Shown in pieces: positions 26,262-35,576 of a DNA stretch of 64,000 bases (positions are counted from its first letter, which is position 1; each line of letters opens with the position of its first letter). The notes below the pieces were generated by a model that saw only the letters and a list, made by a program, of their open reading frames with translations, searched no databases and was not told the origin of the DNA. The stretch comes from Bacteroidota bacterium. GTDB taxonomy: Bacteria; Bacteroidota; Bacteroidia; Sphingobacteriales; Sphingobacteriaceae. The position numbers were made by a program, and so were the translations under genes. The stretch spans positions 1 through 64,000 of the forward strand of contig JABDBM010000012.1 of assembly GCA_013288685.1 (NCBI GenBank), written 5' to 3'.

Positions 26262-27209
26262 TTACTTATTTTTTCCTCCCCCGAATACCGAAATGCTCAC
26301 ATAACGCTTCGGATGCGCTTTTACATCAATCAGCAAACTATCCAGGTGTTTTGATGCGCTGTTCAGGTTATTATACATTTTAGGGTCGTTCAGGAGCAAA
26401 CCTATAGTTCCGTCTTTCGAGTTTACTTTGCCGACAGCCGCTTGCAGGTCGGTGGTAGCTTTGTTCAGGTTATCGAGGGTTTGCTTCAGATTTGCGCCGG
26501 CCAAATCATTACTTACTTTTTTAAAATTGGCGGTAATGCCATTTATATCTACCGAGCTGGTTTTCAAATTGGCCGATAATGCTTCGGCGTTGCTAAGCAC
26601 GCCATTGATATGTCCGGTTTGCGCGGCTACAAGGCCGTCGAGTTTTTTTGTGATTCCTTCCAATGTTTGAAGCGAATTGGCAATGCTCATAAAGCTCCGG
26701 TCAACATTTTTTTGAAAATTTGGGTTCAGTATTTTGTTGATAGATGCTAAGGATGAATCTAACTTGCTGATCAAATTTTCGGCCTTCATTTGTATAGGTT
26801 GTAAGCTTTCGGCAAGGCTGCCTTGAATGTCGGCACGCAAGGTGTCTTTATCCGATGCATAAATGTTGCTGTTGCCGTATTCAAACACAATAGCTTTACC
26901 GCCCAGTAAATCGGTGCTTACAAGCCGGGCCAGCGTGTTTTCGGGCACGTTATACTTGTGGTCAATTTTAAACTCAACAACTGTATGGCCGTCCTGCTGC
27001 AGTTTCATTTTAGATACACGGCCAATCTGAAACCCGTTTACCAGTACCGGTTTGGATACCGTAAGCCCATCTACACTCTTATAAACGGCATAAAATTTAT
27101 TCGACCCCGAAAAAACATCACTTCCCCGTAAAAAGCTGTAACCCAGTATAAGTATGGTAATTGAAATGGCCGTTAAAGCCCCTATTTTTGTTTCGTTTGA
27201 TATTTTCAT
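26262..27209 (-). CDS. MlaD/MCE-domain protein
   Basis: A 315-residue protein with an N-terminal membrane anchor (LTAISITILILGYSFLRG) and one MCE domain (FYAVYKSVDGLTVSKPVLVNGFQIGRVSKM), followed by a long helical region rich in LxxLN/AN repeats. MCE proteins form rings that carry lipids between membranes with an ABC (MlaE/MlaF) pump. No MlaE or MlaF gene is in the window. It follows the amidase gene on the same strand across a repeat, an arrangement often seen in Bacteroidetes. Confidence 0.9.
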   Translation of the reverse strand: MKISNETKIGALTAISITILILGYSFLRGSDVFSGSNKFYAVYKSVDGLTVSKPVLVNGFQIGRVSKMKLQQDGHTVVEFKIDHKYNVPENTLARLVSTDLLGGKAIVFEYGNSNIYASDKDTLRADIQGSLAESLQPIQMKAENLISKLDSSLASINKILNPNFQKNVDRSFMSIANSLQTLEGITKKLDGLVAAQTGHINGVLSNAEALSANLKTSSVDINGITANFKKVSNDLAGANLKQTLDNLNKATTDLQAAVGKVNSKDGTIGLLLNDPKMYNNLNSASKHLDSLLIDVKAHPKRYVSISVFGGGKNK

Positions 27210-27210
27210 G

Positions 27211-27356
27211 GTTAGAGATTGGAGATTAGAGGTTGGAGATTTGTGATTGGAGATTAGAGGAGAGTGATTAGAAAAAAATCCATTTTCCCATCCATCGGAC
27301 TTTATTAACTTTTCCGACTTCCCGGACTAATTTCTAATCTCCAACCTCCAATCTCT
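27211..27356. repeat. Inverted repeat, family C, copy 2 (with family G wording inside)
   Basis: The left arm (27211-27271) has GAGATTGGAGATTAGAGG units and the right arm (27328-27356) has CTAATCTCCAACCTCCAATC. Between them TCGGACTTTATTAACTTTTC and TCCGACTTCCCGGACT belong to the wording also seen at 37178-37285. It fills the gap between the amidase and MlaD genes and abuts the amidase stop codon. Confidence 0.65.
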
Positions 27357-27361
27357 GCCGC

Positions 27362-28270
27362 CTACGGCGATACCGATTCGACTTGTTCTTTATAGCTTTT
27401 GAGTGCGCGTATGATGGACGCTACAATTTCTTCCTGTCCTTTTTCTGAATTTAAATAAGCCTCATCATCGGGGTTATTAATGTAACCGGTTTCAACCAAT
27501 ACGGCAGGCATGGCGCTGTGGCACAGTACCAATACGCCTTGTTCACGTATACCTTCACTGGGCCGGCCATCTGTTTCTACAAATTCGTTATTAATTAATT
27601 CGGCCAGTTGAATACTGTGTTTGCGGTACTTGCGCTTGTATTCGTTTGTCAGGATCATGGCCGCCGGGTCATTCGGGTCTGGTGCACCCGAAATAGTGTC
27701 AATATCATCCTGAATCCTGTTTTCCTTTATCGCATTCTCCTCTTCGTGGGTACGCCAGGTTCCATACACCAGCATCAAAACACCTTTTCCCGAACGGTTA
27801 GGGATCTCAACTGTGCGGTATACCGGTTTATGGTGCTTATGCCCAATTACTTCGCGGATACGCCTGGGCGCTAACGAATTACAATGTAATGAGATAAAAA
27901 GGTCGCCTTTGTTTTCGTTGGCAATATCTGCACGGCGCTGCCAGGCCACATCTTCTTCGGTTTTACGGGTTAAAACCACGTTTACCCCGGCCATTTCTTT
28001 TTCTATTTCTTTTTGCAATTTTAATGCAATGGCAAGCGTTACATCTCTCTCAAAGGAATACGAACCCGGCGCTCCAGGCGAAAAATTGCCCCTGGCACCC
28101 GGCGGACGTACACCGTGACCAGCGTCAACAATTATTGTTTTAATTTTATAATTGTTAGCGACAACGGTATCCTTTGATAAACAACGTTTTAATGCATGCG
28201 AAAATAGCGGTGATGAAACCAGTAATAACGATAAACCACAAATCAATCTTTTCAATGCCCTATTTTTCAT
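27362..28270 (-). CDS. N-acetylmuramoyl-L-alanine amidase (zinc hydrolase)
   Basis: The enzyme cuts the lactyl-peptide bond in peptidoglycan. The 302-residue product has a signal peptide, then the catalytic-zinc block IIVDAGHGVRPPGARG (His), SFERDVTLAIALKLQKE, LFISLHCNS (His) and the C-terminal VLCHSAMPAVLVETGYINN with its glutamate. This is Amidase_3 type. The long insert HKHHKPVYRTVEIPN around 145-160 is typical of Bacteroidetes copies. It is divergent to lptD across 52 bp, so the two share a regulatory gap. Confidence 0.92.
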   Translation of the reverse strand: MKNRALKRLICGLSLLLVSSPLFSHALKRCLSKDTVVANNYKIKTIIVDAGHGVRPPGARGNFSPGAPGSYSFERDVTLAIALKLQKEIEKEMAGVNVVLTRKTEEDVAWQRRADIANENKGDLFISLHCNSLAPRRIREVIGHKHHKPVYRTVEIPNRSGKGVLMLVYGTWRTHEEENAIKENRIQDDIDTISGAPDPNDPAAMILTNEYKRKYRKHSIQLAELINNEFVETDGRPSEGIREQGVLVLCHSAMPAVLVETGYINNPDDEAYLNSEKGQEEIVASIIRALKSYKEQVESVSP

Positions 28271-28322
28271 TATTTTTGAACGCTGTTAACTATTTCTGCA
28301 AAAATACTATTCATAATCAATT

Positions 28323-31043
28323 TTGAAATTTATAAAGTTATTTTTCTTTCTTGCGATAATCTTAATGGCACCCTTGATGGCCGCTTCATTCACCGGCGGC
28401 AGTCATTATTCAAGGCCATTAGCTGCTGTAATGTTTCAGCAGGATACCACCAAAAAACCAAAACCTACTAAAGGTAAAAAATCTAACGCAACTTTGCCAA
28501 CAAAAAGTGCGTCGACGGCCCGTGACACTGCAAAAAAAGATTCCGGCGGGCTAAAATCGCAGGTAATATCACATGCCGAAGACTCAACAAAAGTAGACAA
28601 TGAGCGTCAAATTACTTATTTGTATGGCCGGGCGCGTATTAAGTACGAAGATTTTGAGCTGGATGCCGATTACATCAGAGTAGATCAAAAAAATCACCTT
28701 TTATTTGCCAAAGGGAGTATTGACCCTATTACCAAACGCTATGTGGGCCGGCCTATCTCCAAACAGGGGCACGACAAGCCGCTGGAGTCCGACTCGTTAT
28801 TATTTAATTACAAAACCAAAATAGGCAAGCTTTGGAATCCCGCATCCGAGCAGGATGGTAATTATATTTCGGGGGGGCAAATTAAACGGTTAAACGAAAC
28901 TGAAGTGGCCTATCACAACGTGCTGTTCAGCACCTGCGATCTGCCTTATCCCGATACTCATTTTGGAATTGTAATTACCAGGGGTATTGCCGAAAAAAAC
29001 CGCATCATTTCGGGCCCGGCGTACCTTGAAATTGAAGGTATACCTCTCCCTCTTGCTATTCCATTTGGTTTTTTCCCAAAACCGGATACGCGCTCCTCGG
29101 GCGTAATTATTCCAACATTCGGCGAAGATCAAAAGCTGGGTTTTTATCTTCGTAATTTTGGTTATTATGTAGGGATAAGCGACTATATGGATCTCACAAA
29201 TATGGGTTCGGTTTACTCAAAAGGATCATACGCAATAAGTGAGCAGCTGCATTATTTAAAACGGTACAAGTATGGGGGCAACGTATCTTTTGCCTATAAC
29301 GTTAACTATATTGGTTTAGAAGGCGACCCGCCATCGCGGTCGTTTAACGTTTCATGGACCCATAGCCAGGACCCTAACGCAAATCCCGGTAGTACGCTAA
29401 GCGCATCAGTAAACGCCGGTACATCGTCTTTTTATCAAAGTCAATTAGCAACGCAGGGGAGCACCATTAATTTGCAATCGGCCGTATCCGGTACTTTACA
29501 ATCGTCAATAAACTATAGTAAAACCTGGGCCGGTACGCCGTTCAATTTAAGCACGGGCATTTCGTTAACCCAGGACGTGGTGCGAAAAGCACTCACCCTT
29601 CAGTTACCAACGCTTAACTTTTCAATGGCCTCGTTAAGCCCTTTTGACTCAAAAGACAGGGTAGGCGAACAAAAGTGGTATCAAAAAGTTACGGTAAGCT
29701 ACAATTTACAAGCCTCGAATTCGCTAAATAACGTACAGGAATCTGAGTTATTTAAAGGAAATACTTTTTCAAAAAGCCTGCAAACCAGCATTTCGCATCA
29801 AATACCGGTGGGCTTAAGTTTAAACGTCTTTCATTATTTTCAATTCAGCTCCAACGTAAATTATAACGAGCACTGGTATTTGCAAACCATTCGCAAAAAT
29901 TACGGACGGGGAAGTATTTCGGGCCAGGATACCATTATTACCGATACACTAAGCGGCTTTAAACGCGCCGGCAGTTATACGTTAAGTACCAGCTTATCTA
30001 CCAAGGTTTACAGTACTATTTTGTTTAAAAAGGGCAATTTAATGGCAATAAGGCACGTAATGACCCCGCAATTGAGCTTTAGTTATAATCCTGATTTTAC
30101 CGACCCAAGTTTTGGTTATTATAAAACTATTATCAGTAACGCCACCGTGCCTTATCCTTATGCATCGCAAAAATATTCCATTTTTCCGGATGGTTTCCCC
30201 AGCATGGGCAAGCAGGCGGGGATAGGCCTTAATCTGGATAATACGATTGAGATAAAGATGAAGCCAAAGGCCACCGATACTTCAGGGAAAGCGCGTAAAA
30301 TACCTATCCTGCAAGGTCTTTCATTTTCTACATTTTACAACTTTGCCCAGGATTCGCTGCGGCTATCACTCATTCAGTTCTCGGCGCATTCCGCTATTTT
30401 TGATCAAAAGGTAAATCTTACCTTTAACGGCGCGTTTGACCCCTACGTAACCCAGGTATTAGACTCTATCTCTAACGGACAAATACAACGCTTTACGCGA
30501 AGGATAAACAAATATACCTTGCAAAACGGAAAGTTTCCGACACTTACTAACTTCACCTTCTCTATGAGCGGGGCATTAAATCCTGCTACCTTTCATCCAA
30601 GGGCACAACAGCAAGCAGGCAATACCCTCGCAACAATTAACCCGCAACAAGCACAACGGCTGGCTGTAATAAACAGTGATCCAAGTGCTTATGTTGATTT
30701 TAATGTACCATGGAACCTTTCGTTTAATTATAGTTTTAGTTATGGTAACAATATTACAAGCACCAGTATAGCCCATACAGTGATGCTAAGCGGCGATTTA
30801 AACTTAACACCGAACTGGAAAATACAATATAGTACAAACTATGATATAAGGGCGGGAAAACTGGCTGTAACCCAATTTTCCATTTACCGCAACCTCCATT
30901 GCTGGGATCTGAATGTATCGTGGGTGCCGTTTGGGATTTATAAATCCTATAACGTTACTTTAAAGGTAAATGCCGCTGTTTTACAGGATTTAAAATTGAG
31001 CAAAAGGAGCGATTATTCGCCCAGCCAACAATCTTTTCAATAA
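28323..31043 (+). CDS. lptD: LPS-assembly outer-membrane protein LptD (Bacteroidetes type)
   Basis: LptD is the beta-barrel that inserts lipopolysaccharide into the outer leaflet. The 906-residue product starts with a signal peptide (best from the TTG at 28323; an ATG at residue 16 would cut it), then an OstA/LptA-like domain near 95-260 (TYLYGRARIKYEDFELDADYI), a long linker and a C-terminal beta-barrel. The GIPLPLAIPFGFFPKPDTRSSG region is the family-typical plug-to-barrel junction. It is the first gene of an operon with cinA, which starts 3 bp after its stop. Confidence 0.9.
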   Translation: MKFIKLFFFLAIILMAPLMAASFTGGSHYSRPLAAVMFQQDTTKKPKPTKGKKSNATLPTKSASTARDTAKKDSGGLKSQVISHAEDSTKVDNERQITYLYGRARIKYEDFELDADYIRVDQKNHLLFAKGSIDPITKRYVGRPISKQGHDKPLESDSLLFNYKTKIGKLWNPASEQDGNYISGGQIKRLNETEVAYHNVLFSTCDLPYPDTHFGIVITRGIAEKNRIISGPAYLEIEGIPLPLAIPFGFFPKPDTRSSGVIIPTFGEDQKLGFYLRNFGYYVGISDYMDLTNMGSVYSKGSYAISEQLHYLKRYKYGGNVSFAYNVNYIGLEGDPPSRSFNVSWTHSQDPNANPGSTLSASVNAGTSSFYQSQLATQGSTINLQSAVSGTLQSSINYSKTWAGTPFNLSTGISLTQDVVRKALTLQLPTLNFSMASLSPFDSKDRVGEQKWYQKVTVSYNLQASNSLNNVQESELFKGNTFSKSLQTSISHQIPVGLSLNVFHYFQFSSNVNYNEHWYLQTIRKNYGRGSISGQDTIITDTLSGFKRAGSYTLSTSLSTKVYSTILFKKGNLMAIRHVMTPQLSFSYNPDFTDPSFGYYKTIISNATVPYPYASQKYSIFPDGFPSMGKQAGIGLNLDNTIEIKMKPKATDTSGKARKIPILQGLSFSTFYNFAQDSLRLSLIQFSAHSAIFDQKVNLTFNGAFDPYVTQVLDSISNGQIQRFTRRINKYTLQNGKFPTLTNFTFSMSGALNPATFHPRAQQQAGNTLATINPQQAQRLAVINSDPSAYVDFNVPWNLSFNYSFSYGNNITSTSIAHTVMLSGDLNLTPNWKIQYSTNYDIRAGKLAVTQFSIYRNLHCWDLNVSWVPFGIYKSYNVTLKVNAAVLQDLKLSKRSDYSPSQQSFQ

Positions 31044-31046
31044 AAT

Positions 31047-32294
31047 ATGTTAGCAGAAATCATTACCATCGGCGACGAAATACTAATAGGCCAAATTGTG
31101 GATACTAATTCGGCCTGGATAGCCGCACAATTGAATCAAATTGGCATCAGGGTAAAGCAGATATCATCTGTTTCAGACGACCGTGAACATATTTTAACTG
31201 CGCTGGCCGAAGCGAAAGGCAGGGCCGATATTATTTTGATTACAGGGGGCCTTGGGCCAACAAAAGATGATATCACCAAAAAAACCATCGCTGATTATTT
31301 TGGCGTTAAAATGTTGGAAAACAAAGATGCGCTGGAAAACGTAACCCGTATTTTTGCCCGTTATAACCGTCCGTTGCTGGAAGTAAACAGGTTACAGGCC
31401 CAGGTGCCCGAAAATTGCGAGATCATCCTCAATAAAAACGGAACAGCGCCCGGCATGTGGTTTAATGCAGATGGCAAAATATACATTTCGATGCCTGGTG
31501 TACCGCACGAAATGATGTATATGATGGAAGATGGTGTGCTGCCTAAACTTAAATCGTCGTTAAAACTGCCCGTTATTATTCACAAAACCATATTAACAGT
31601 GGGGGAGGGTGAATCGTTTTTGGCCGAACGAATTGCTGATATTGAAGATTCGTTGCCGCCTGATATCAAATTGGCCTATTTGCCCAAACTGGGTCAGGTT
31701 AGGCTAAGATTAAGCGGCTATGGCGACGATGAAGTTTTATTGAAGGAAAAAATAGCCGGATTTGCCGCCAGAATAGTAGAGCGGGTTGGCGATGTAGTGG
31801 CTGCTGAAGAAGACATACCGGTTGAAAAGGTGATATTAAATTTGATGACCGAAAGAGGTGTCACCTTATCAGTTGCCGAAAGCTGTACCGGTGGTTATAT
31901 CTCCCATTTATTTACCCAGCATCCGGGTTCATCAAAAGTGTTTTTTGGAGGAACGGTTTCTTACTCAAACTCGCTGAAAGAAAGTATTTTGGGTGTGAGC
32001 GAACAAACCATCGGGCAGTTTGGTGCAGTAAGCGGCGAAACCGTTGAAGAGATGGTGAAAGGCGCTTTACTGAACTTTAAATCGGATTATGCCATAGCTG
32101 TAACCGGTATTGCCGGCCCCGATGGAGGTACGCCGGAAAAACCTGTAGGCACTGTTTGGATTGCGGTGGCAAATGTTAATAAAACCTCTGTAAAGAAATT
32201 AACATTTGGGAATAAACGCCAGCAAAACATTGAAAGAAGCGCAATTTCGGCTTTAAATATGTTGATTACTTTACTCCGCGAAAGTGGAAAATAA
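31047..32294 (+). CDS. cinA: CinA: nicotinamide-nucleotide amidase / MocF-like fusion
   Basis: CinA has an N-terminal MoaB/MogA-like (COG1058) domain (residues ~1-170, TIGDEILIGQIVDTNS, LITGGLGPTKDD) and a C-terminal PncC domain (about 255-410, SVAESCTGGYISHLFTQ, TGIAGPDGGTPEKPVGTVWIAV). Together these recycle NMN from DNA ligase and clean up ADP-ribose. The 415-residue length is typical. The ATG is 3 bp after the lptD stop, so it is translated from the same mRNA. Confidence 0.96.
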   Translation: MLAEIITIGDEILIGQIVDTNSAWIAAQLNQIGIRVKQISSVSDDREHILTALAEAKGRADIILITGGLGPTKDDITKKTIADYFGVKMLENKDALENVTRIFARYNRPLLEVNRLQAQVPENCEIILNKNGTAPGMWFNADGKIYISMPGVPHEMMYMMEDGVLPKLKSSLKLPVIIHKTILTVGEGESFLAERIADIEDSLPPDIKLAYLPKLGQVRLRLSGYGDDEVLLKEKIAGFAARIVERVGDVVAAEEDIPVEKVILNLMTERGVTLSVAESCTGGYISHLFTQHPGSSKVFFGGTVSYSNSLKESILGVSEQTIGQFGAVSGETVEEMVKGALLNFKSDYAIAVTGIAGPDGGTPEKPVGTVWIAVANVNKTSVKKLTFGNKRQQNIERSAISALNMLITLLRESGK

Positions 32295-32337
32295 GAATAA
32301 AAACCGCTAATTTTGGCCATTACGATAATTATTGTCT

Positions 32338-34143
32338 ATGGCTAAATATAAACTGTTACTGCCTAAAATGGGGGAAAGCGTTGCAGAGGCAACTATAATC
32401 AGATGGACCAAAAATCCGGGCGATTATATTGAAGCTGACGAAACAGTAATGGAGATTGCCACCGATAAGGTTGACTCTGATGTCCCCTCGCCCGTAGCTG
32501 GGCGGTTACTTGAACGCTTTTATAAAGATAACGATGTGGTGCAGGTTGGTGCAGTTATTGCGATAATTGAAACCGCTGAACCCGAAGAAATAAAGGAACA
32601 ACCCGCAGCCCCGGTCTATCATCCGGTTGCCGAAGAACATCCGGTGGCTGAACACCTGCCGCCGCCTGTGCCGCAGGCAACGCCGGTGGTTGAGTATTTG
32701 CCGCCGCCTGTTCCGCATGCAGAACCTGTTATACCAGTACCGCCGGAACAGCCGGCCGTTGATCAATTTCGTCAGTCATTAAACGAAACACGAATTGTGC
32801 CGCCGGTACCTGCGCCCGAGGAGCCAAAAGCGCCTCTATTTACCGAACAACGCAACTATTTTAGCGAACAGGTGCCTTATACCGAGCAGTTAGCGCAAAA
32901 GCCTGCCGTTAAAACGGAAGATGCCAATAAAAATTCTTTAAGGTTTTATTCACCTTTGGTTAAAAACATAGCAGCACAGGAGGGTATCAGCAATGCCGAA
33001 CTTGACCAGATTCCGGGCACGGGGGCTGATGACCGTTTAACCAAAGACGACCTGCTCAATTATATTCAAAACAGGTATAAATCGGCTGCGGCGCAGCAAA
33101 ATAGCGCGCCACCAGTTCAGGAAGAGCCCAAAGGAGTTATTGAGGCTGCAACGCCTGTGCAGCAACCGGTGGTTGTAACGCCACCAACAGTTGCCGAGAT
33201 GCCAAAACAGGAACAGGTAATAGCACAAGCGCCGGTATATGAGCCTGTTATAGCAGCTTCGGCACCCGTTCCGCCCGTTGAAACGCCGAAACCAGAACCG
33301 GTGGTTGAAGCACCGGCTCCACCGCCTGTTGCGGAAGCGCCAAAACCACAACCTATTGCACCTGCGCCACAGCCCGAGCCGATAAAACCGGCCCCGGCGG
33401 AAAGTAAGCCGGCAGCGGCAAGTTCTATAAATGGCGGCGACGAGATTATTGAGATGGACAGGATGCGCCGCTTAATTGCCGATCACATGGTGATGAGCAA
33501 GCAAACGTCGCCACACGTAACGTCGTTTGTAGAAGCAGATGTAACCAACCTGGTGTTATGGCGCGAAAAAATAAAAAACAGCTTCGAAAAACGCGAAGGC
33601 GAGAAAATAACCTTTACGCCAATTTTTATTGAAGCGGTAGTTAGGGCGATAAAAGATTTACCGATGATAAATGTGCAGGTAAACGGTACACAGATCATCA
33701 AAAAGAAGGATATTAATATCAGTATGGCAACCGCCCTGCCAAACGGAAATTTGATAGTACCGGTAATTAAAAAAGCCGATTTGCTAAACCTGGTTGGCCT
33801 TACCAAAGCGGTAAATGATTTGGCTAACCGTGCCCGCACAGGTAAGCTTAAACCAGATGATACGCAAGGTGGTACGTTTACCATTACTAATGTAGGCTCC
33901 TTTGGCAACGTAATGGGAACGCCCATTATTAACCAGCCGCAGGTGGCCATATTAGCGGTTGGCGCTATACGCAAAAAACCTGCAGTAATTGAGACATTGG
34001 AAGGTGATATGATAGGTATCCGCCACATGATGTTCCTTTCATTATCTTACGATCATCGCGTGGTTGACGGTATGCTCGGCGGATCGTTTGTAAAACGCGT
34101 AGCCGAATACCTGGAAAATTGGGATCCGGGTAGAGAGATTTAA
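32338..34143 (+). CDS. 2-oxoacid dehydrogenase E2 (dihydrolipoamide acyltransferase) with Pro-rich linkers
   Basis: E2 is the core of a pyruvate- or branched-chain-type 2-oxoacid dehydrogenase. From the ATG at 32338 it has 601 residues: one lipoyl domain (about 1-78, lipoylated lysine in EIATDKVDSD, K44), a long Pro/Ala/Val/Glu linker (about 85-195), the peripheral-subunit-binding domain (about 205-245, RFYSPLVKNIAAQEGIS), a second Pro-rich linker (about 250-360), and the catalytic domain (about 365-601) with LSYDHRVVDG. Both linkers are much longer than normal. No E1 or E3 genes are in the window. It starts 43 bp after the cinA stop, so it may share that transcript. Confidence 0.93.
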   Translation: MAKYKLLLPKMGESVAEATIIRWTKNPGDYIEADETVMEIATDKVDSDVPSPVAGRLLERFYKDNDVVQVGAVIAIIETAEPEEIKEQPAAPVYHPVAEEHPVAEHLPPPVPQATPVVEYLPPPVPHAEPVIPVPPEQPAVDQFRQSLNETRIVPPVPAPEEPKAPLFTEQRNYFSEQVPYTEQLAQKPAVKTEDANKNSLRFYSPLVKNIAAQEGISNAELDQIPGTGADDRLTKDDLLNYIQNRYKSAAAQQNSAPPVQEEPKGVIEAATPVQQPVVVTPPTVAEMPKQEQVIAQAPVYEPVIAASAPVPPVETPKPEPVVEAPAPPPVAEAPKPQPIAPAPQPEPIKPAPAESKPAAASSINGGDEIIEMDRMRRLIADHMVMSKQTSPHVTSFVEADVTNLVLWREKIKNSFEKREGEKITFTPIFIEAVVRAIKDLPMINVQVNGTQIIKKKDINISMATALPNGNLIVPVIKKADLLNLVGLTKAVNDLANRARTGKLKPDDTQGGTFTITNVGSFGNVMGTPIINQPQVAILAVGAIRKKPAVIETLEGDMIGIRHMMFLSLSYDHRVVDGMLGGSFVKRVAEYLENWDPGREI

Positions 34144-34320
34144 CCCCCGAGGGCCCCTTGAAAGAGGTGTGAAAATATATTTCTGCCTTCATTTGCTCAC
34201 ACCCCGGATGGCATTATAAAGCAGTGAGAAATATTAAAAAACGCCATGCATATTGAACTATGCATGGCGTTTGACATGTTTGTAAAGTTTTCTCACTGCA
34301 TTCGAAATGATATAGCGACA
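34144..34320. repeat. Dispersed inverted repeat, family B, copy with 14-bp palindrome
   Basis: The centre is a perfect 14-bp stem, AAACGCCATGCATA (34239-34252) and its complement (34259-34272), loop TTGAAC. Outside it, GCAGTGAGAAA (34221-34231) is mirrored by TTTCTCACTGC (34289-34299), and the right end is ATTCGAAATGATAT. The palindrome wording and outer CATTTCGA motif are shared with the 55243-55408 element. It lies between convergent genes and could also stop transcription. Confidence 0.65.
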
Positions 34321-34322
34321 GG

Positions 34323-35510
34323 TTACATTTGACCAGATGACGTCTTTAAATCACTTTCGAACCTCCTCGTCAGCATTTCATAAATAATTTTGAGCCATAT
34401 CACAAATGATGGCAATGCAATCAGTGCATAAGGGATAACATACTTCACCCTTAAATACCGCGGGAAAATATCCGATGGAGCGTTTGTTAAAATTAAAGCA
34501 AAGCCAATTAAAAATACCTCAAAATTGGTTATTGGCCTGTCCAAATTTACAAACCATATCCCAACGCCAATTATAGCAATAATATAAGTCGGCGGTTCAG
34601 ATCCTGTGCTGAAAATTACGGTAAAAATTAAGGTCGAGGCCACCAGTAACAGTTGATATTGAACATTTTTCCAATATTTTATCCGCGTAAGCGATAAACC
34701 CAACAAAAGCAGGGCAGGTATAAGCACCAATAAGTTTGATAAATTGGAAATTTTGAAAATCTTACTGATCATCCCCATAACACATACATAAGCCCGCGAT
34801 GACTGTACATTTGCCGCATTTTTTGCAACTAAATCCGGATACCAATCGTGATACGTTTTTAAAATATATGCAGGAGAAGAGCATAGCATCGGCAAAACAA
34901 ATAGTATTACCGACCAGAATACCAGGCTTAACGTCAGCTTTAGCTTTTTTTCGGAAAAGAAAAAGAAAGCCAGCCCCACAACACCGTAAAGTTTAATATA
35001 GGTACCTAAAACAATCATTAGCGCGGCCCAAAAATCGCGCTGGTTGCGGATGAATATAAAACTGAACAATACCAACGCCGTTATGAGCGGGTTTACCTGC
35101 ACGTTACCAGACGACCCCATGATACTTAACGCATTGATAAGCAGTACAATAAGATATTGATTTTCTTTTAGCGGCAGTTTCCGTACGGCCAGGTATAGTA
35201 TCCACGAATTAAACATCACCCAAAGTATAACGCCGATGCTATCGGGCAGTAACGAAAACGGAGCAATAATCAAGGCAAATACGGGACCGTAATGATTGAG
35301 GTCGAAATAATATTCGGGCTGTGGCCCAAACAGACTGTGTTGCTGTAACAGATTTATAAAAGTATGTTTATAAATAATGTAGTTGTTATAATTAGTGTTT
35401 TTGGCACCGGTGTAGGACAATACACCCTTTAAAATAGGAAATAAGCTCAGTCCAAACCAGATAATAAGCACCAATGGTTTATTGGTTAAAAGATTTTTAA
35501 GTTTCTGCAA
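34323..35510 (-). CDS. GT87/DUF2029-like integral membrane glycosyltransferase
   Basis: The 395-residue product has about ten membrane helices. The early loop with NYIIYKHTFINLLQQHSL and FDLNHYGPVFALIIAPFSLLP is typical of the GT87/DUF2029 family, in which polyprenyl-phosphate mannose-type donors are used to glycosylate cell-envelope lipids or glycans. A basic tail (TRRFESDLKTS) ends the protein. The start is a TTG at 35510; no ATG lies upstream in frame before the stop. It is divergent to hemF. Confidence 0.75.
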   Translation of the reverse strand: MQKLKNLLTNKPLVLIIWFGLSLFPILKGVLSYTGAKNTNYNNYIIYKHTFINLLQQHSLFGPQPEYYFDLNHYGPVFALIIAPFSLLPDSIGVILWVMFNSWILYLAVRKLPLKENQYLIVLLINALSIMGSSGNVQVNPLITALVLFSFIFIRNQRDFWAALMIVLGTYIKLYGVVGLAFFFFSEKKLKLTLSLVFWSVILFVLPMLCSSPAYILKTYHDWYPDLVAKNAANVQSSRAYVCVMGMISKIFKISNLSNLLVLIPALLLLGLSLTRIKYWKNVQYQLLLVASTLIFTVIFSTGSEPPTYIIAIIGVGIWFVNLDRPITNFEVFLIGFALILTNAPSDIFPRYLRVKYVIPYALIALPSFVIWLKIIYEMLTRRFESDLKTSSGQM

Positions 35511-35576
35511 AACAGTTGTTGTTTGGTAAAGGTAAATCTAAAGAAAAACTGCTAAAATTTCATCAAATTTGCAACG

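Noticed and set aside
32506..33351. Two minus-strand open frames opposite the E2 linker, rich in Arg, Trp and Phe
   Set aside because: They arise from the reverse complement of the Pro-rich linker and have no start context or homology pattern.
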